Shown here: in pieces, positions 51,784-59,252 of the stretch
How positions within the stretch are numbered: position 1 is the first letter of the stretch
How the letters are laid out: every line of letters begins with the position of its first letter
Source of the DNA: Litoreibacter albidus
Lineage (GTDB): Bacteria > Pseudomonadota > Alphaproteobacteria > Rhodobacterales > Rhodobacteraceae
DNA length: 64,000 nucleotides
Assembly: GCF_900107015.1 (NCBI RefSeq)
Contig: NZ_FNOI01000008.1
Location: 62,001-126,000 of the forward strand
Reading direction: 5' to 3'
Translations under genes and position numbers: made by a program
The notes under the pieces: model-generated
What the model saw: the letters and a program-made list of their open reading frames with translations, nothing else
The model's database searches: none
What the model was told of the DNA's origin: nothing

Positions 51784-53529
51784 CTAGTCGTCCTCGAAAG
51801 GATCCCATTCGTCCTCGACCTCGGGCAGGGCCTCCACGGCGGCTTCCTGAAGCAGGTCGGCGGCGGTGCGGATTTCGGTGATCTTGGCGCTTGGAAAGGC
51901 AAGCAGAGTGGCCTGCATCAGCGGGTGTTCCGTCGCCTCCGCCTTCAGCGCATTTGCCTCCGCGTCGCGTTCGGCGGCGAGGGTCGGGCCGCCGCCCTCG
52001 TTGACGACGGTGACTGCCCAGCGCTGGCCCGTCCATTGCTGCAACCGCGCGCCAAGGCGGGCGGCGAGATCGCGTGGGGCATCATCCGTTGGTACGAATT
52101 CGATCCGTCCGGGCGCGTAGTTGGCAAGTTGTACGTAGCCTTCAACTTCAACCAGAAGCTTCACGTCGCGGTTGCTGCGGATCAGGTTTACCACTTGGTG
52201 GAACGTCGGGTATTGGGCCAGCGCAGCCTCCGGCGCGACATCGAGCGCTGCGGAGGTGCCGCCGCCCATGGGCGCGCTTTGGGTTTGCGCCCGCGCCGTT
52301 GTCATGCCGCCGCCCTGTGGGGCTGCGCTGCCACCGCCATTTGGAGGCGTGGCGGGGGGCGGTGTGTCTTGCAGCTTGCGCACAAGTTCTTCGGGCGAGG
52401 GGAGGTCGGCCATGTGGGTCAGGCGGATGATTGCCATCTCGGCGGCCATCATGGCGTTCGGTGCTGCGGCGACTTCCTCTAGGGCTTTCAAAAGCAATTG
52501 CCACATGCGCGACATGGCCCGCATCGGCAGGGCTTCAGCCATAGACGCGCCACGGGTACGTTCATCGGGGCCGACGGTGGGATCATCTGCGGCTTCGGGG
52601 GTGATCTTGATGACGCTGACCCAATGGGTGATTTCAGCCAGATCGCGCAACACGGCCATCGGATCGGCCCCATCGGCATATTGCGAGCTGAGTTCCTGCA
52701 ACGCGCCAGCGGCGTCGCCCTTCATGATCAGATCGAACAGGTCCAGAACACGGCCACGGTCTGCGAGGCCCAACATCGCGCGCACCTGCGGCGCGGTGGT
52801 TTCGCCCGCGCCGTGGGAAATGGCCTGATCCATCAAGGACATCGCATCCCGCACGGAGCCTTCTGCGGCGCGTGTGATCAGCGCCAGCGCGTCCTCCGCG
52901 ATTTCGGCGTTTTCCTTGCCCGCAACAGATTGCAGGTGGGCGATCATCACCTCCGGCTCAATACGGCGCAGATCGAAGCGCTGACAGCGCGACAGCACGG
53001 TCACAGGCACCTTACGGATTTCGGTGGTGGCGAAGATGAATTTGACGTGTTCGGGCGGCTCCTCCAGCGTTTTCAACAGGGCGTTGAAGGCGGAGGTGGA
53101 CAGCATGTGCACCTCATCGATGATGTAGATTTTGTAGCGGGCAGAGGCCGCCCGGTAGTGTACAGAATCGATGATTTCGCGGATGTCGCCCACGCCGGTG
53201 CGCGACGCAGCGTCCATTTCCATCACATCGACGTGGCGGCCTTCGGCGATTGCGGTGCAGTTGTCGCAGACCCCGCAAGGGTCGGTGGTCGGACCGCCGG
53301 TGCCATCGGCGCCAGTGCAGTTCATACCCTTGGCGATGATCCGCGCGGTGGTCGTTTTGCCGGTGCCGCGAATACCCGTCATGATGAAGGCCTGCGCGAT
53401 GCGGCCTGCGTCGAACGCGTTTTTGAGCGTTCGCACCATGGCGTCCTGACCGATGAGGTCGGCAAAGGTGGCCGGACGGTACTTACGCGCCAGAACCTGA
53501 TAGCCGCCGCTTGTGGTGGTGTCGCTCAT
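51784..53529 (-). CDS. dnaX: DNA polymerase III subunits gamma and tau
   Basis: The 581 aa product has the DnaX ATPase core: ARKYRPATFADLIGQ, Walker A GIRGTGKTTTARII, the four-cysteine zinc site starting CTGADG and CGVCDNC, IYIIDEVHMLS, and a C-terminal tau extension rich in Pro/Gly. It is the clamp loader. ATG 53529 has AGGA upstream and matches the family start; 53601 is too far. No clear frameshift site for gamma was sought. It heads the dnaX-ybaB-recR row. Confidence 0.95.
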   Translation of the reverse strand: MSDTTTSGGYQVLARKYRPATFADLIGQDAMVRTLKNAFDAGRIAQAFIMTGIRGTGKTTTARIIAKGMNCTGADGTGGPTTDPCGVCDNCTAIAEGRHVDVMEMDAASRTGVGDIREIIDSVHYRAASARYKIYIIDEVHMLSTSAFNALLKTLEEPPEHVKFIFATTEIRKVPVTVLSRCQRFDLRRIEPEVMIAHLQSVAGKENAEIAEDALALITRAAEGSVRDAMSLMDQAISHGAGETTAPQVRAMLGLADRGRVLDLFDLIMKGDAAGALQELSSQYADGADPMAVLRDLAEITHWVSVIKITPEAADDPTVGPDERTRGASMAEALPMRAMSRMWQLLLKALEEVAAAPNAMMAAEMAIIRLTHMADLPSPEELVRKLQDTPPPATPPNGGGSAAPQGGGMTTARAQTQSAPMGGGTSAALDVAPEAALAQYPTFHQVVNLIRSNRDVKLLVEVEGYVQLANYAPGRIEFVPTDDAPRDLAARLGARLQQWTGQRWAVTVVNEGGGPTLAAERDAEANALKAEATEHPLMQATLLAFPSAKITEIRTAADLLQEAAVEALPEVEDEWDPFEDD

Positions 53530-53588
53530 GTCAATTCCTAGGATTCGAGTGTTGGTCAAACTTAGTGTGTGCGCCGTCAGCCGTCCAC

Positions 53589-53969
53589 CTAGAGCATCCA
53601 AAGAATAATGCCGGTTATCACGGCCCCGACCGCAAGCACGGCGGCGGTAAAAGTCATGCGGGACGTTGGCTGCGCGGCGACGTCATTTTCAGTGAAGCGG
53701 CGATGCGCCTCGCAAGAGCGTTGCTGCGCGGACCAGAAGATGAAAAGCGCCACGCCGATGAAGATGCTGGCCCCGATTTTAGCAACCCACGTGGGCTCAA
53801 ACGCGCCGAAAACGGCCTTCATGCCCAAGGCCAACGCGACGCAGGCCATGCCGGTGCGCATCCAGCCCGCGAAGGTGCGTTCATTGGCAAGCAAGGTGCG
53901 GTCCTCTGCCCAGCCAGTGCGGGTGGCGGCGAGTTCATGGTCGTCGGCGTCGTCTGGATTTGAATTCAT
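53589..53969 (-). CDS. DUF202-family membrane protein
   Basis: The 126 aa protein fits DUF202/YidH: LLANERTFAGWMRTGMACVALALG at the first helix, then two further membrane segments (about residues 65-82 and 105-125) and an acidic N-terminus. The function is unknown. It lies between dnaX and the TetR-type gene on the same strand, 16 bases after the latter's stop. Confidence 0.88.
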   Translation of the reverse strand: MNSNPDDADDHELAATRTGWAEDRTLLANERTFAGWMRTGMACVALALGMKAVFGAFEPTWVAKIGASIFIGVALFIFWSAQQRSCEAHRRFTENDVAAQPTSRMTFTAAVLAVGAVITGIILWML

Positions 53970-53984
53970 AACAGGGAGTGTAGC

Positions 53985-54545
53985 CTATTCATCGCGCAGG
54001 ACCAGTGCTGGCACCGTCTTGATTGGATCGGAGGAGCCGCGCACGCGAGACAGCGACCACGCGCCTTGCAACGTCATCCAAAGGGCGTCGGCAAGGGCGC
54101 GGGCCTTGGCTTCGGTCGCGCCTTTGGATGTGGCGTGGCGAACCGTGGCGTCGAGCCACATCTGGAAGATATCGCAGGTGGCTTGGCGGAATTCCGTGTT
54201 GGTGGGGCTCTCGAAAAGCGTCGCGCTGACGGGGCAGCCTATCCACTTGTCGTTGATGTCGAACAGCTTGGCGAGTTTGTAGCAGAAGGTCGTGACCCCG
54301 TCGCGCAGGCTGTCCGCGTCTTTGAAGGACGCGTCTAGGATTTGCAGCATCTGGTCAGCGGCAAAATGCGCGGCGGCAAGCGCGAGATCGGATTTGCCGT
54401 TCGGGAAGTGGTGGTAGAGGGAGCCTTTGGGGGCCTGCGCGGCGTCAAGTATCTCCGCCATGCCGACGCCGTGGTAGCCCTTGCGCTGAAACAAGAGGGC
54501 GGCCTGCGTGACAAGGCGGTCGCGGGTGGATGGGGTTTGAGCCAT
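53985..54545 (-). CDS. TetR/AcrR-family repressor, LmrA/YxaF-like
   Basis: The 186 aa protein has an N-terminal helix-turn-helix (LVTQAALLFQRKGYHGVGMAEILDAAQAPKGSLYHHFPNGK) and a C-terminal ligand domain of the LmrA/YxaF type, with DKWIGCPVS and a long hydrophobic helix. Repressors of this group bind TAGACC-type dyads. Two such dyads lie between this gene and the divergent hydrolase, so it probably represses that gene and itself. The inducer is unknown. Confidence 0.9.
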   Translation of the reverse strand: MAQTPSTRDRLVTQAALLFQRKGYHGVGMAEILDAAQAPKGSLYHHFPNGKSDLALAAAHFAADQMLQILDASFKDADSLRDGVTTFCYKLAKLFDINDKWIGCPVSATLFESPTNTEFRQATCDIFQMWLDATVRHATSKGATEAKARALADALWMTLQGAWSLSRVRGSSDPIKTVPALVLRDE

Positions 54546-54562
54546 AGTTTTTTATTTCACAA

Positions 54563-54580
54563 CTAGACCGAATGGTCTAG
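54563..54580. promoter_or_regulatory. TetR operator 1
   Basis: CTAGACCGAATGGTCTAG is a dyad with perfect seven-base arms around GAAT, 18 bases before the TetR-family ATG. It resembles boxes known for LmrA/QdoR-type repressors (TAGACC-N4-GGTCTA). Confidence 0.75.
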
Positions 54581-54589
54581 AGCTGCTAG

Positions 54590-54605
54590 TAGACCAATCA
54601 GTCTA
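54590..54605. promoter_or_regulatory. TetR operator 2
   Basis: TAGACCAATCAGTCTA has five-base arms TAGAC/GTCTA and is centred 26 bases from operator 1, directly before the hydrolase ribosome site (GAAGGAG at 54612-54618). Confidence 0.7.
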
Positions 54606-54624
54606 GCGCCTGAAGGAGCCCGCA

Positions 54625-55494
54625 ATGTCCTACATCCAGATCGCCGACTCGTCGCAGGTGATAGAGACCGACGTTTCCTTTCCGTCGGGCGGGCAGCCCC
54701 TAATGGGGCGGTTATATCGCCCGTCGCAACGGGTGCGTGCGATCGCGGTGCTGAATGCTGCGACTGCGGTGCGGCAACGGTTCTACCGCCCGTTTGCGCA
54801 GTGGTTGGCGACACAAGGCGTGGCTTGCCTGACCTATGATTACCGCGATTTCGGGGCATCGCAGCGCGGGCCAATGCGCGACGCGGGGGCGACGATGCTC
54901 GACTGGGGCATCCACGACGCGCAAGCGGCGCGGGACTTCGCCAAGGCTGAATTCCCTGACGCACCCTTATGGCTTATCGGGCACTCGCTGGGCGGCTTGC
55001 TGACGTCATTCCAGCGGGATTTGGGTCAGATCGACCGCGTAATCGCGGTGGCCAGCGGCTTTGTTCACGTGTCCGAGCACCCTTGGCCCTATCAGGCTTT
55101 GGCGCGGTTTTTCTGGCATGTGGGCGGGCCAATTGGCGCGAAGGTTGCGGGGTATTTACCGGGCAAGCTGATGCGCTTCGGGCCGGACCTGCCTGCGGAT
55201 GTGTACTGGCAATGGCGCGCGCTTTGTACGAAACGGGAGTTCACCGCGACGCCTGAATGGCGGGATTTGCCGCCGGAGGATTTGACGGGGCTGCGCGCGC
55301 CGATGCGGCTGGTGGCGGTTGCGGATGATGTGATGGTGCCACCACGGGCGGTGTGGCGTTTGATGGAACGTCACCTTGAAGCGCCCATGGCGCAGAAGGT
55401 GCTAAAGCCGGAGGACTACGGGCTGGGCGCCATCGGGCACATCGGGGTTTTCGATCCGGCGAACAGCGCGTGCTGGGGCGATATTGTGGGGTGA
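54625..55494 (+). CDS. Alpha/beta hydrolase controlled by the adjacent TetR regulator
   Basis: The 289 aa protein has the serine nucleophile motif LIGHSLGG (about residue 115) and a lipase-like YDYRDFGASQRG loop; the C-terminal region contains a late GHIGVF that could supply the catalytic His. No signal peptide is evident. Substrate is unknown; relatives are called serine aminopeptidase/S33-like hydrolases. AAGGAG precedes ATG 54625. Two TAGACC-type operators lie in its promoter, so it is probably the main target of the divergent repressor. Confidence 0.85.
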   Translation: MSYIQIADSSQVIETDVSFPSGGQPLMGRLYRPSQRVRAIAVLNAATAVRQRFYRPFAQWLATQGVACLTYDYRDFGASQRGPMRDAGATMLDWGIHDAQAARDFAKAEFPDAPLWLIGHSLGGLLTSFQRDLGQIDRVIAVASGFVHVSEHPWPYQALARFFWHVGGPIGAKVAGYLPGKLMRFGPDLPADVYWQWRALCTKREFTATPEWRDLPPEDLTGLRAPMRLVAVADDVMVPPRAVWRLMERHLEAPMAQKVLKPEDYGLGAIGHIGVFDPANSACWGDIVG

Positions 55495-55555
55495 GTTGGC
55501 CTTCTAGCGACATTGGCAAAAGACGACGGCGTGCCTGCAAGGCAAACAGGCCGTA

Positions 55556-55655
55556 GGTGAGAGGTTGGACATCGACCCAAGTGGGGCTCGTTGTGGCTGC
55601 TTCCTTCCGGATCTGACCAGGTTGGCGAGGCACTTGCCCGCGCCAACCCCTCACC
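55556..55655 (-). ncRNA. ffs: Signal recognition particle RNA, small bacterial type (4.5S-like)
   Basis: The minus strand contains the SRP RNA apical core: GGTCAGATCCGGAAGGAAGC then AGCCACAA, which matches the conserved asymmetric and symmetric loops of 4.5S RNA bound by Ffh. The two ends, GGTGAGGGGTTGG and CCAACCTCTCACC, pair to close the rod. The RNA guides Ffh to nascent membrane proteins. The ends given are those of the closing stem and could be off by a few bases. Confidence 0.95.
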
Positions 55656-55746
55656 GTCGATATAGGGGGAGATTCTGCGGAACGCAAGGTTTGCCAACGC
55701 TTGCTCCTCATGCCAGAAGCAATGCAACGAAGTGAGGGGCTAAGCG

Positions 55747-56712
55747 GTGAAACTTGCAGAAACGGTGACCTTTGGCGGATCTGGGTTGGACCGCGCGGCG
55801 CAGTTGCGCGGCGACGCGGATGCGTTGGCGGACCTGCTGCGAAAACCGGACACCGGCGTTTTGCCCGTTTGGCGCGGCAAGCCGCTGATCGTGGGGGAGG
55901 CCCGTGACCGCCCCGCGTGGCAGGCCGCGGACCACCCGATTTTTGCCCATGCGGATGAGGCGCCGATCTTCCTCGGGCTGGACAATGGCGCCGCGCGGTT
56001 CTCGCGCGATATCTCCGGCTGGGAGCCGGACGAAGCCTTGGACGCGCTCAACGATTTTCTGGACCCGTCAGAGCAGCACTTCCCCGGTATGCCCCGCGAC
56101 GAGCGGTTCTCCGAGTTGCGCGCGGTGATGAGCCATTTGAATGCCCGCGATGCGGAGTTGATTGCGGCGGCAAAGGCCATCGGAAGCTGGCATGAAACCC
56201 ACGGGTTCTGCGCCAGATGCGGGGGAAAAAGCTCTATCTCTATGGCGGGCTGGCAGCGCGACTGCGACATCTGCGGCGCGCACCATTTCCCGCGCACGGA
56301 CCCCGTGGTGATCATGCTGGTGACGCATGGCAACTCGGTGCTCATGGGTCGCTCCCCCGGGTGGCCCGAGGGGATGTATTCGTGCCTTGCAGGCTTTGTG
56401 GAGCCGGGGGAGACCATCGAGGCCGCAGTGCGCCGCGAGACATTCGAGGAGGCAGGCATCGAGGTCGGCGCGGTGGAATATCTGTCGAGCCAGCCGTGGC
56501 CCTTCCCCGCGTCCTTGATGATCGGGTGTCGCGGTCACGCCGTCACCACCGAGATCACGGTTGACCCCGAAGAGATCGAAGACGCGATCTGGGTCACCCG
56601 CGAAGAGATGTTGGAGACGTTTGCGGGCAACAATCCCGAAATGAAACCGGCACGCAAAGGCGCAATCGCGCATTTCCTGTTGCTTAACTGGCTTCAGGAT
56701 ACGTTAGACTAA
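55747..56712 (+). CDS. nudC: NAD(+) diphosphatase (NudC)
   Basis: The 321 aa protein has the NudC zinc ribbon (CARCGG then CDICGAHHFPRTDPVVIM) and a Nudix box GFVEPGETIEAAVRRETFEE followed by AGIEV, plus the SQPWPFPASLM motif specific to NudC. It hydrolyses NAD(H) and can remove the NAD cap from RNA. The N-terminal domain (about residues 1-150) is of usual size. An SRPBCC gene follows after 27 bases. Confidence 0.95.
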   Translation: MKLAETVTFGGSGLDRAAQLRGDADALADLLRKPDTGVLPVWRGKPLIVGEARDRPAWQAADHPIFAHADEAPIFLGLDNGAARFSRDISGWEPDEALDALNDFLDPSEQHFPGMPRDERFSELRAVMSHLNARDAELIAAAKAIGSWHETHGFCARCGGKSSISMAGWQRDCDICGAHHFPRTDPVVIMLVTHGNSVLMGRSPGWPEGMYSCLAGFVEPGETIEAAVRRETFEEAGIEVGAVEYLSSQPWPFPASLMIGCRGHAVTTEITVDPEEIEDAIWVTREEMLETFAGNNPEMKPARKGAIAHFLLLNWLQDTLD

Positions 56713-56739
56713 CAGTATAAATTTAATGAGCGGGCAGAC

Positions 56740-57222
56740 ATGAAGTTTTCCACCAAGGAAGATCTGGAAATTCCTATCGACGACGTGTTTCACATGCTGT
56801 CGGACTTTGACGGCTTTGAACGCGCAATTTTGCGCCACGGCGCGGATGTGACACGCACGGACAAGATGGGCGTCGCCGGTGTTGGCGCGTCTTGGACGGC
56901 GCGCGCAACGGTGCGCGGCAAGAAGCGCGAATTCGTGGTGAAGCTTGTGGAGTTCGACCGCCCGAACCAGATGCTGTTCGATGTGAAGACCAAGAACATG
57001 ACCGCGACGTTCCTTGTGGAGCTGGTGGCGATGTCACGCACACGCACGCGGATGCGGGTGGAGCTGGACGTGCGGCCACAAACCCTGTCGGCGCGGTTGT
57101 TGATGCAGTCAGCCAAGCTGGCCCGCAACACATTGAACCGTCGCTACAAGACGCGGATCGCACATTTCGCTACGGATCTGGAAGAGCGTTACAAAAAAGG
57201 CCTTCGCACAGCGAACGCTTAA
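56740..57222 (+). CDS. SRPBCC-family protein
   Basis: The 160 aa protein has the helix-grip pattern of the START/SRPBCC superfamily: an N-terminal beta-strand and VFHMLSDFDGFERAI helix, then alternating strands (ASWTARATVRGKKREFVVKLVEF) and a long C-terminal basic helix (TLNRRYKTRIAHFATDLEERYK). It would bind a hydrophobic ligand; none is known. It lies downstream of nudC on the same strand and converges with the Nudix gene, sharing four bases. Confidence 0.78.
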   Translation: MKFSTKEDLEIPIDDVFHMLSDFDGFERAILRHGADVTRTDKMGVAGVGASWTARATVRGKKREFVVKLVEFDRPNQMLFDVKTKNMTATFLVELVAMSRTRTRMRVELDVRPQTLSARLLMQSAKLARNTLNRRYKTRIAHFATDLEERYKKGLRTANA

Positions 57223-57623
57223 TTGGCGAGGGCGAGTTGCAGTACGGTGTCGACGCTATCCGACAGTTCGCGGTCATCTGACAGCGCGGCGTCTATCTGT
57301 ACCCACTGGGCGTCCATCGCGTCATCATCCGCCACGGGCACCCCGTCCACGTAGTCGCACAGCACCACCGCCAGCAGGTAGTGATAGCCCTCCGTGATCA
57401 CATCAACATTGGTGAGGTAGCGCAGGGGCGTGGCGGTCACGCCCGTTTCCTCGTGCAATTCGCGCGCGGCGGCGTCCAGTGCGGTTTCGCCCAACTCCAC
57501 ATGACCGCCGGGGAAGCCCCATTGACCCGCGTTTGGCGGATTGCGGCGCTGCACAAGCAGCACTTGGCCGTCCTTGATGACAACCGCAATCGCCCCAAGC
57601 TTGGGGCGGCGCGGCTCAGTCAC
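57219..57623 (-). CDS. Nudix hydrolase
   Basis: The 134 aa protein has an intact Nudix box: GGHVELGETALDAAARELHEETGV (about residues 38-61). It is MutT/ADP-ribose-pyrophosphatase-like; the substrate is open. GTG 57623 overlaps the end of pheA by eight bases (the frame further upstream is inside pheA), indicating translational coupling. The start gives the typical KLGAIAVVIKDGQVLLVQRR first strand. Confidence 0.88.
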   Translation of the reverse strand: MTEPRRPKLGAIAVVIKDGQVLLVQRRNPPNAGQWGFPGGHVELGETALDAAARELHEETGVTATPLRYLTNVDVITEGYHYLLAVVLCDYVDGVPVADDDAMDAQWVQIDAALSDDRELSDSVDTVLQLALAN

Positions 57624-58449
57624 GGGCGAAGGCTGCGGGATACGTGCCAAGGACTTTGATCTCCGAGGTGAAGAACTCCAGCTCCTCCATCGCGTGCTGC
57701 ACGCCGATGTCATCGGGGTGGCCCGCAATGTCGGCATAGAATTGCGTCGCAGTGAATTCGCCGTCGACCATGTAGCTTTCCAGCTTGGTCATGTTCACGC
57801 CGTTGGTCGCGAAGCCGCCCATCGCTTTATACAGCGCGGCCGGGATGTTGCGCACGTTGAACACGAAGGATGTGATCATATGGGTGTCGCCACGCCGCGC
57901 CATGTCGGCCTTTGGCGACATGATCAGGAAGCGCGTGGTGTTGGTGTCGTGGTCTTCAATGTCGCGGGCCAGCACTTCAAGCCCATGCGTGTCGGCAGCC
58001 ATTTCTGACGCTAAGACGCCAACGCCGGCCTCCGGTTGCGCGGCAAGTTCGGCGGCGGCGCCAGCGCTGTCGGCGGCGGCCTCCCCACGGATGCCGTGCG
58101 CCTCTAGGTAGGCGCGGCATTGCGGGATCAACACCAGATGCGCCCGCACGGTCTTGATGCTGTCCAGCGCGGTGCCCTTCGGGGCCATCAGCGCGATGCG
58201 GACCCGCACGAAAGCCTCATCAATGATATGCAGCCCGGACTCGGGCAGAAGGCGGTGAATATCGGCAACCCGCCCGTAAGTGGTGTTCTCCACCGGCAGC
58301 ATGGCAAGGGCGGCGGCACCGGTGCGAACAGCGTCAATGACCTCCTCGAACGTGGTGCAGGGCAGGGGCTCCATATCGGGGCGCGCGCGCACGCAAGCCT
58401 CGTGAGAATAGGCGCCGAGCTCCCCTTGGAACGCAATTTTCTGAGTCAT
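57616..58449 (-). CDS. pheA: Prephenate dehydratase
   Basis: The 277 aa protein is a monofunctional prephenate dehydratase, with IAFQGELGAYSHEAC at the N-terminus, LPVENTTYGRV, DHDTNTTRFLIM and a C-terminal ACT domain (about residues 195-270; NIPAALYKAMGGFATNGVNMTKLESY), which usually gives feedback control by phenylalanine. It makes phenylpyruvate for phenylalanine synthesis. ATG 58449 is preferred; a longer frame to 58575 overlaps the cytochrome gene's promoter. Confidence 0.96.
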   Translation of the reverse strand: MTQKIAFQGELGAYSHEACVRARPDMEPLPCTTFEEVIDAVRTGAAALAMLPVENTTYGRVADIHRLLPESGLHIIDEAFVRVRIALMAPKGTALDSIKTVRAHLVLIPQCRAYLEAHGIRGEAAADSAGAAAELAAQPEAGVGVLASEMAADTHGLEVLARDIEDHDTNTTRFLIMSPKADMARRGDTHMITSFVFNVRNIPAALYKAMGGFATNGVNMTKLESYMVDGEFTATQFYADIAGHPDDIGVQHAMEELEFFTSEIKVLGTYPAAFARD

Positions 58450-58556
58450 AGTGCATTTTCCCGCAAAAAGGCGTTTAGTCGCGGTGTCTAGCCCTTGCGG
58501 AACAGTATGGGAAGACGATACATACCGCCGAAACGCCAAACGGGTGAGAGACAGAC

Positions 58557-59081
58557 ATGTTTGACACGATGACAATGACCAAAGTCCTAGGCGCCGCTTG
58601 CGGATCGCTTCTGGTATTCCTTCTGGGCAGCTGGGCCGCAGATATCATCTATCACGGCGGCGACGGCGGTCATGGCGATGAGCATGTGCAAGCCTATGTC
58701 ATCGAAGTGGAAGGCGGCGACGCCGACGTCGAAGAGGAAGTGGTAGAGGTCGACTTTGCAGCCCTGATGGAAACAGCCGACGCCGAGAAAGGCGCAAAGG
58801 TTTTCTCCAAGTGTAAAGCTTGCCACAAACTGGACGAAGGCGCGAACGGCACTGGCCCGTCGCTCTACGCGATCGTTGGCAAAGACATCGCAGCGATGGA
58901 CGGCTACGGCTACTCCGACGCATTGCTTGGCATCGACGGCGCATGGACGCCTGAAGAGCTGCAAGCCTTCCTTGAAAACCCTAAAGGCTACGCGCCAGGG
59001 ACCAAGATGGGCTTTGCCGGTTTGAAGAAGCCAACAGACCGCGCCAACCTGATTGCCTACCTCGAAACGGTCGGCGGCTAA
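58557..59081 (+). CDS. Membrane-anchored class I cytochrome c (CycM/c552 type)
   Basis: The 174 aa protein has an uncleaved-looking N-terminal membrane segment (about residues 9-30), an acidic linker (residues 50-65, EEEVVEVD) and one cytochrome c domain with haem motif CKACH (Cys86, Cys89, His90) and axial Met in PGTKMGFAGL. It resembles the membrane-anchored cytochromes that pass electrons from the bc1 complex to cytochrome oxidase in alphaproteobacteria. It is divergent from pheA. A terminator follows. Confidence 0.92.
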   Translation: MFDTMTMTKVLGAACGSLLVFLLGSWAADIIYHGGDGGHGDEHVQAYVIEVEGGDADVEEEVVEVDFAALMETADAEKGAKVFSKCKACHKLDEGANGTGPSLYAIVGKDIAAMDGYGYSDALLGIDGAWTPEELQAFLENPKGYAPGTKMGFAGLKKPTDRANLIAYLETVGG

Positions 59082-59105
59082 GCCAAATCGACAAGAATTC
59101 ATGAA

Positions 59106-59134
59106 AGGCCGCCCCAAAAGGGCGGTCTTTTTCG
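59106..59134 (+). terminator. Intrinsic terminator of the cytochrome c gene
   Basis: AGGCCGCCC pairs with GGGCGGTCT (one G-U pair) around CAAAA, followed by TTTTT on the plus strand, 24 bases past the stop. Confidence 0.85.
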
Positions 59135-59180
59135 TTTGGGGTGCGTCTCATTGCTCACAATTGCGCAATCGGCCTTGATT

Positions 59181-59196
59181 GTTGGACACATCCAAC
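59181..59196. promoter_or_regulatory. Dyad upstream of yejA, possible operator
   Basis: GTTGGACACATCCAAC has perfect six-base arms and directly follows a TTGATT (59175-59180) that could be a -35 element. A regulator binding here would control yejABEF; this is inference. Confidence 0.35.
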
Positions 59197-59252
59197 TTCT
59201 TTTATCGTAGCCTAAGCGTCACGCGCCCATGATCGAACACCGGAGGATCCAA

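Noticed and set aside
51713-52036. N-terminal extension of the YbaB gene to 222 aa
   Set aside because: The extension lies within the dnaX 3' coding region, is Arg-rich and has no family match; the GGAG before 51712 decides the start.
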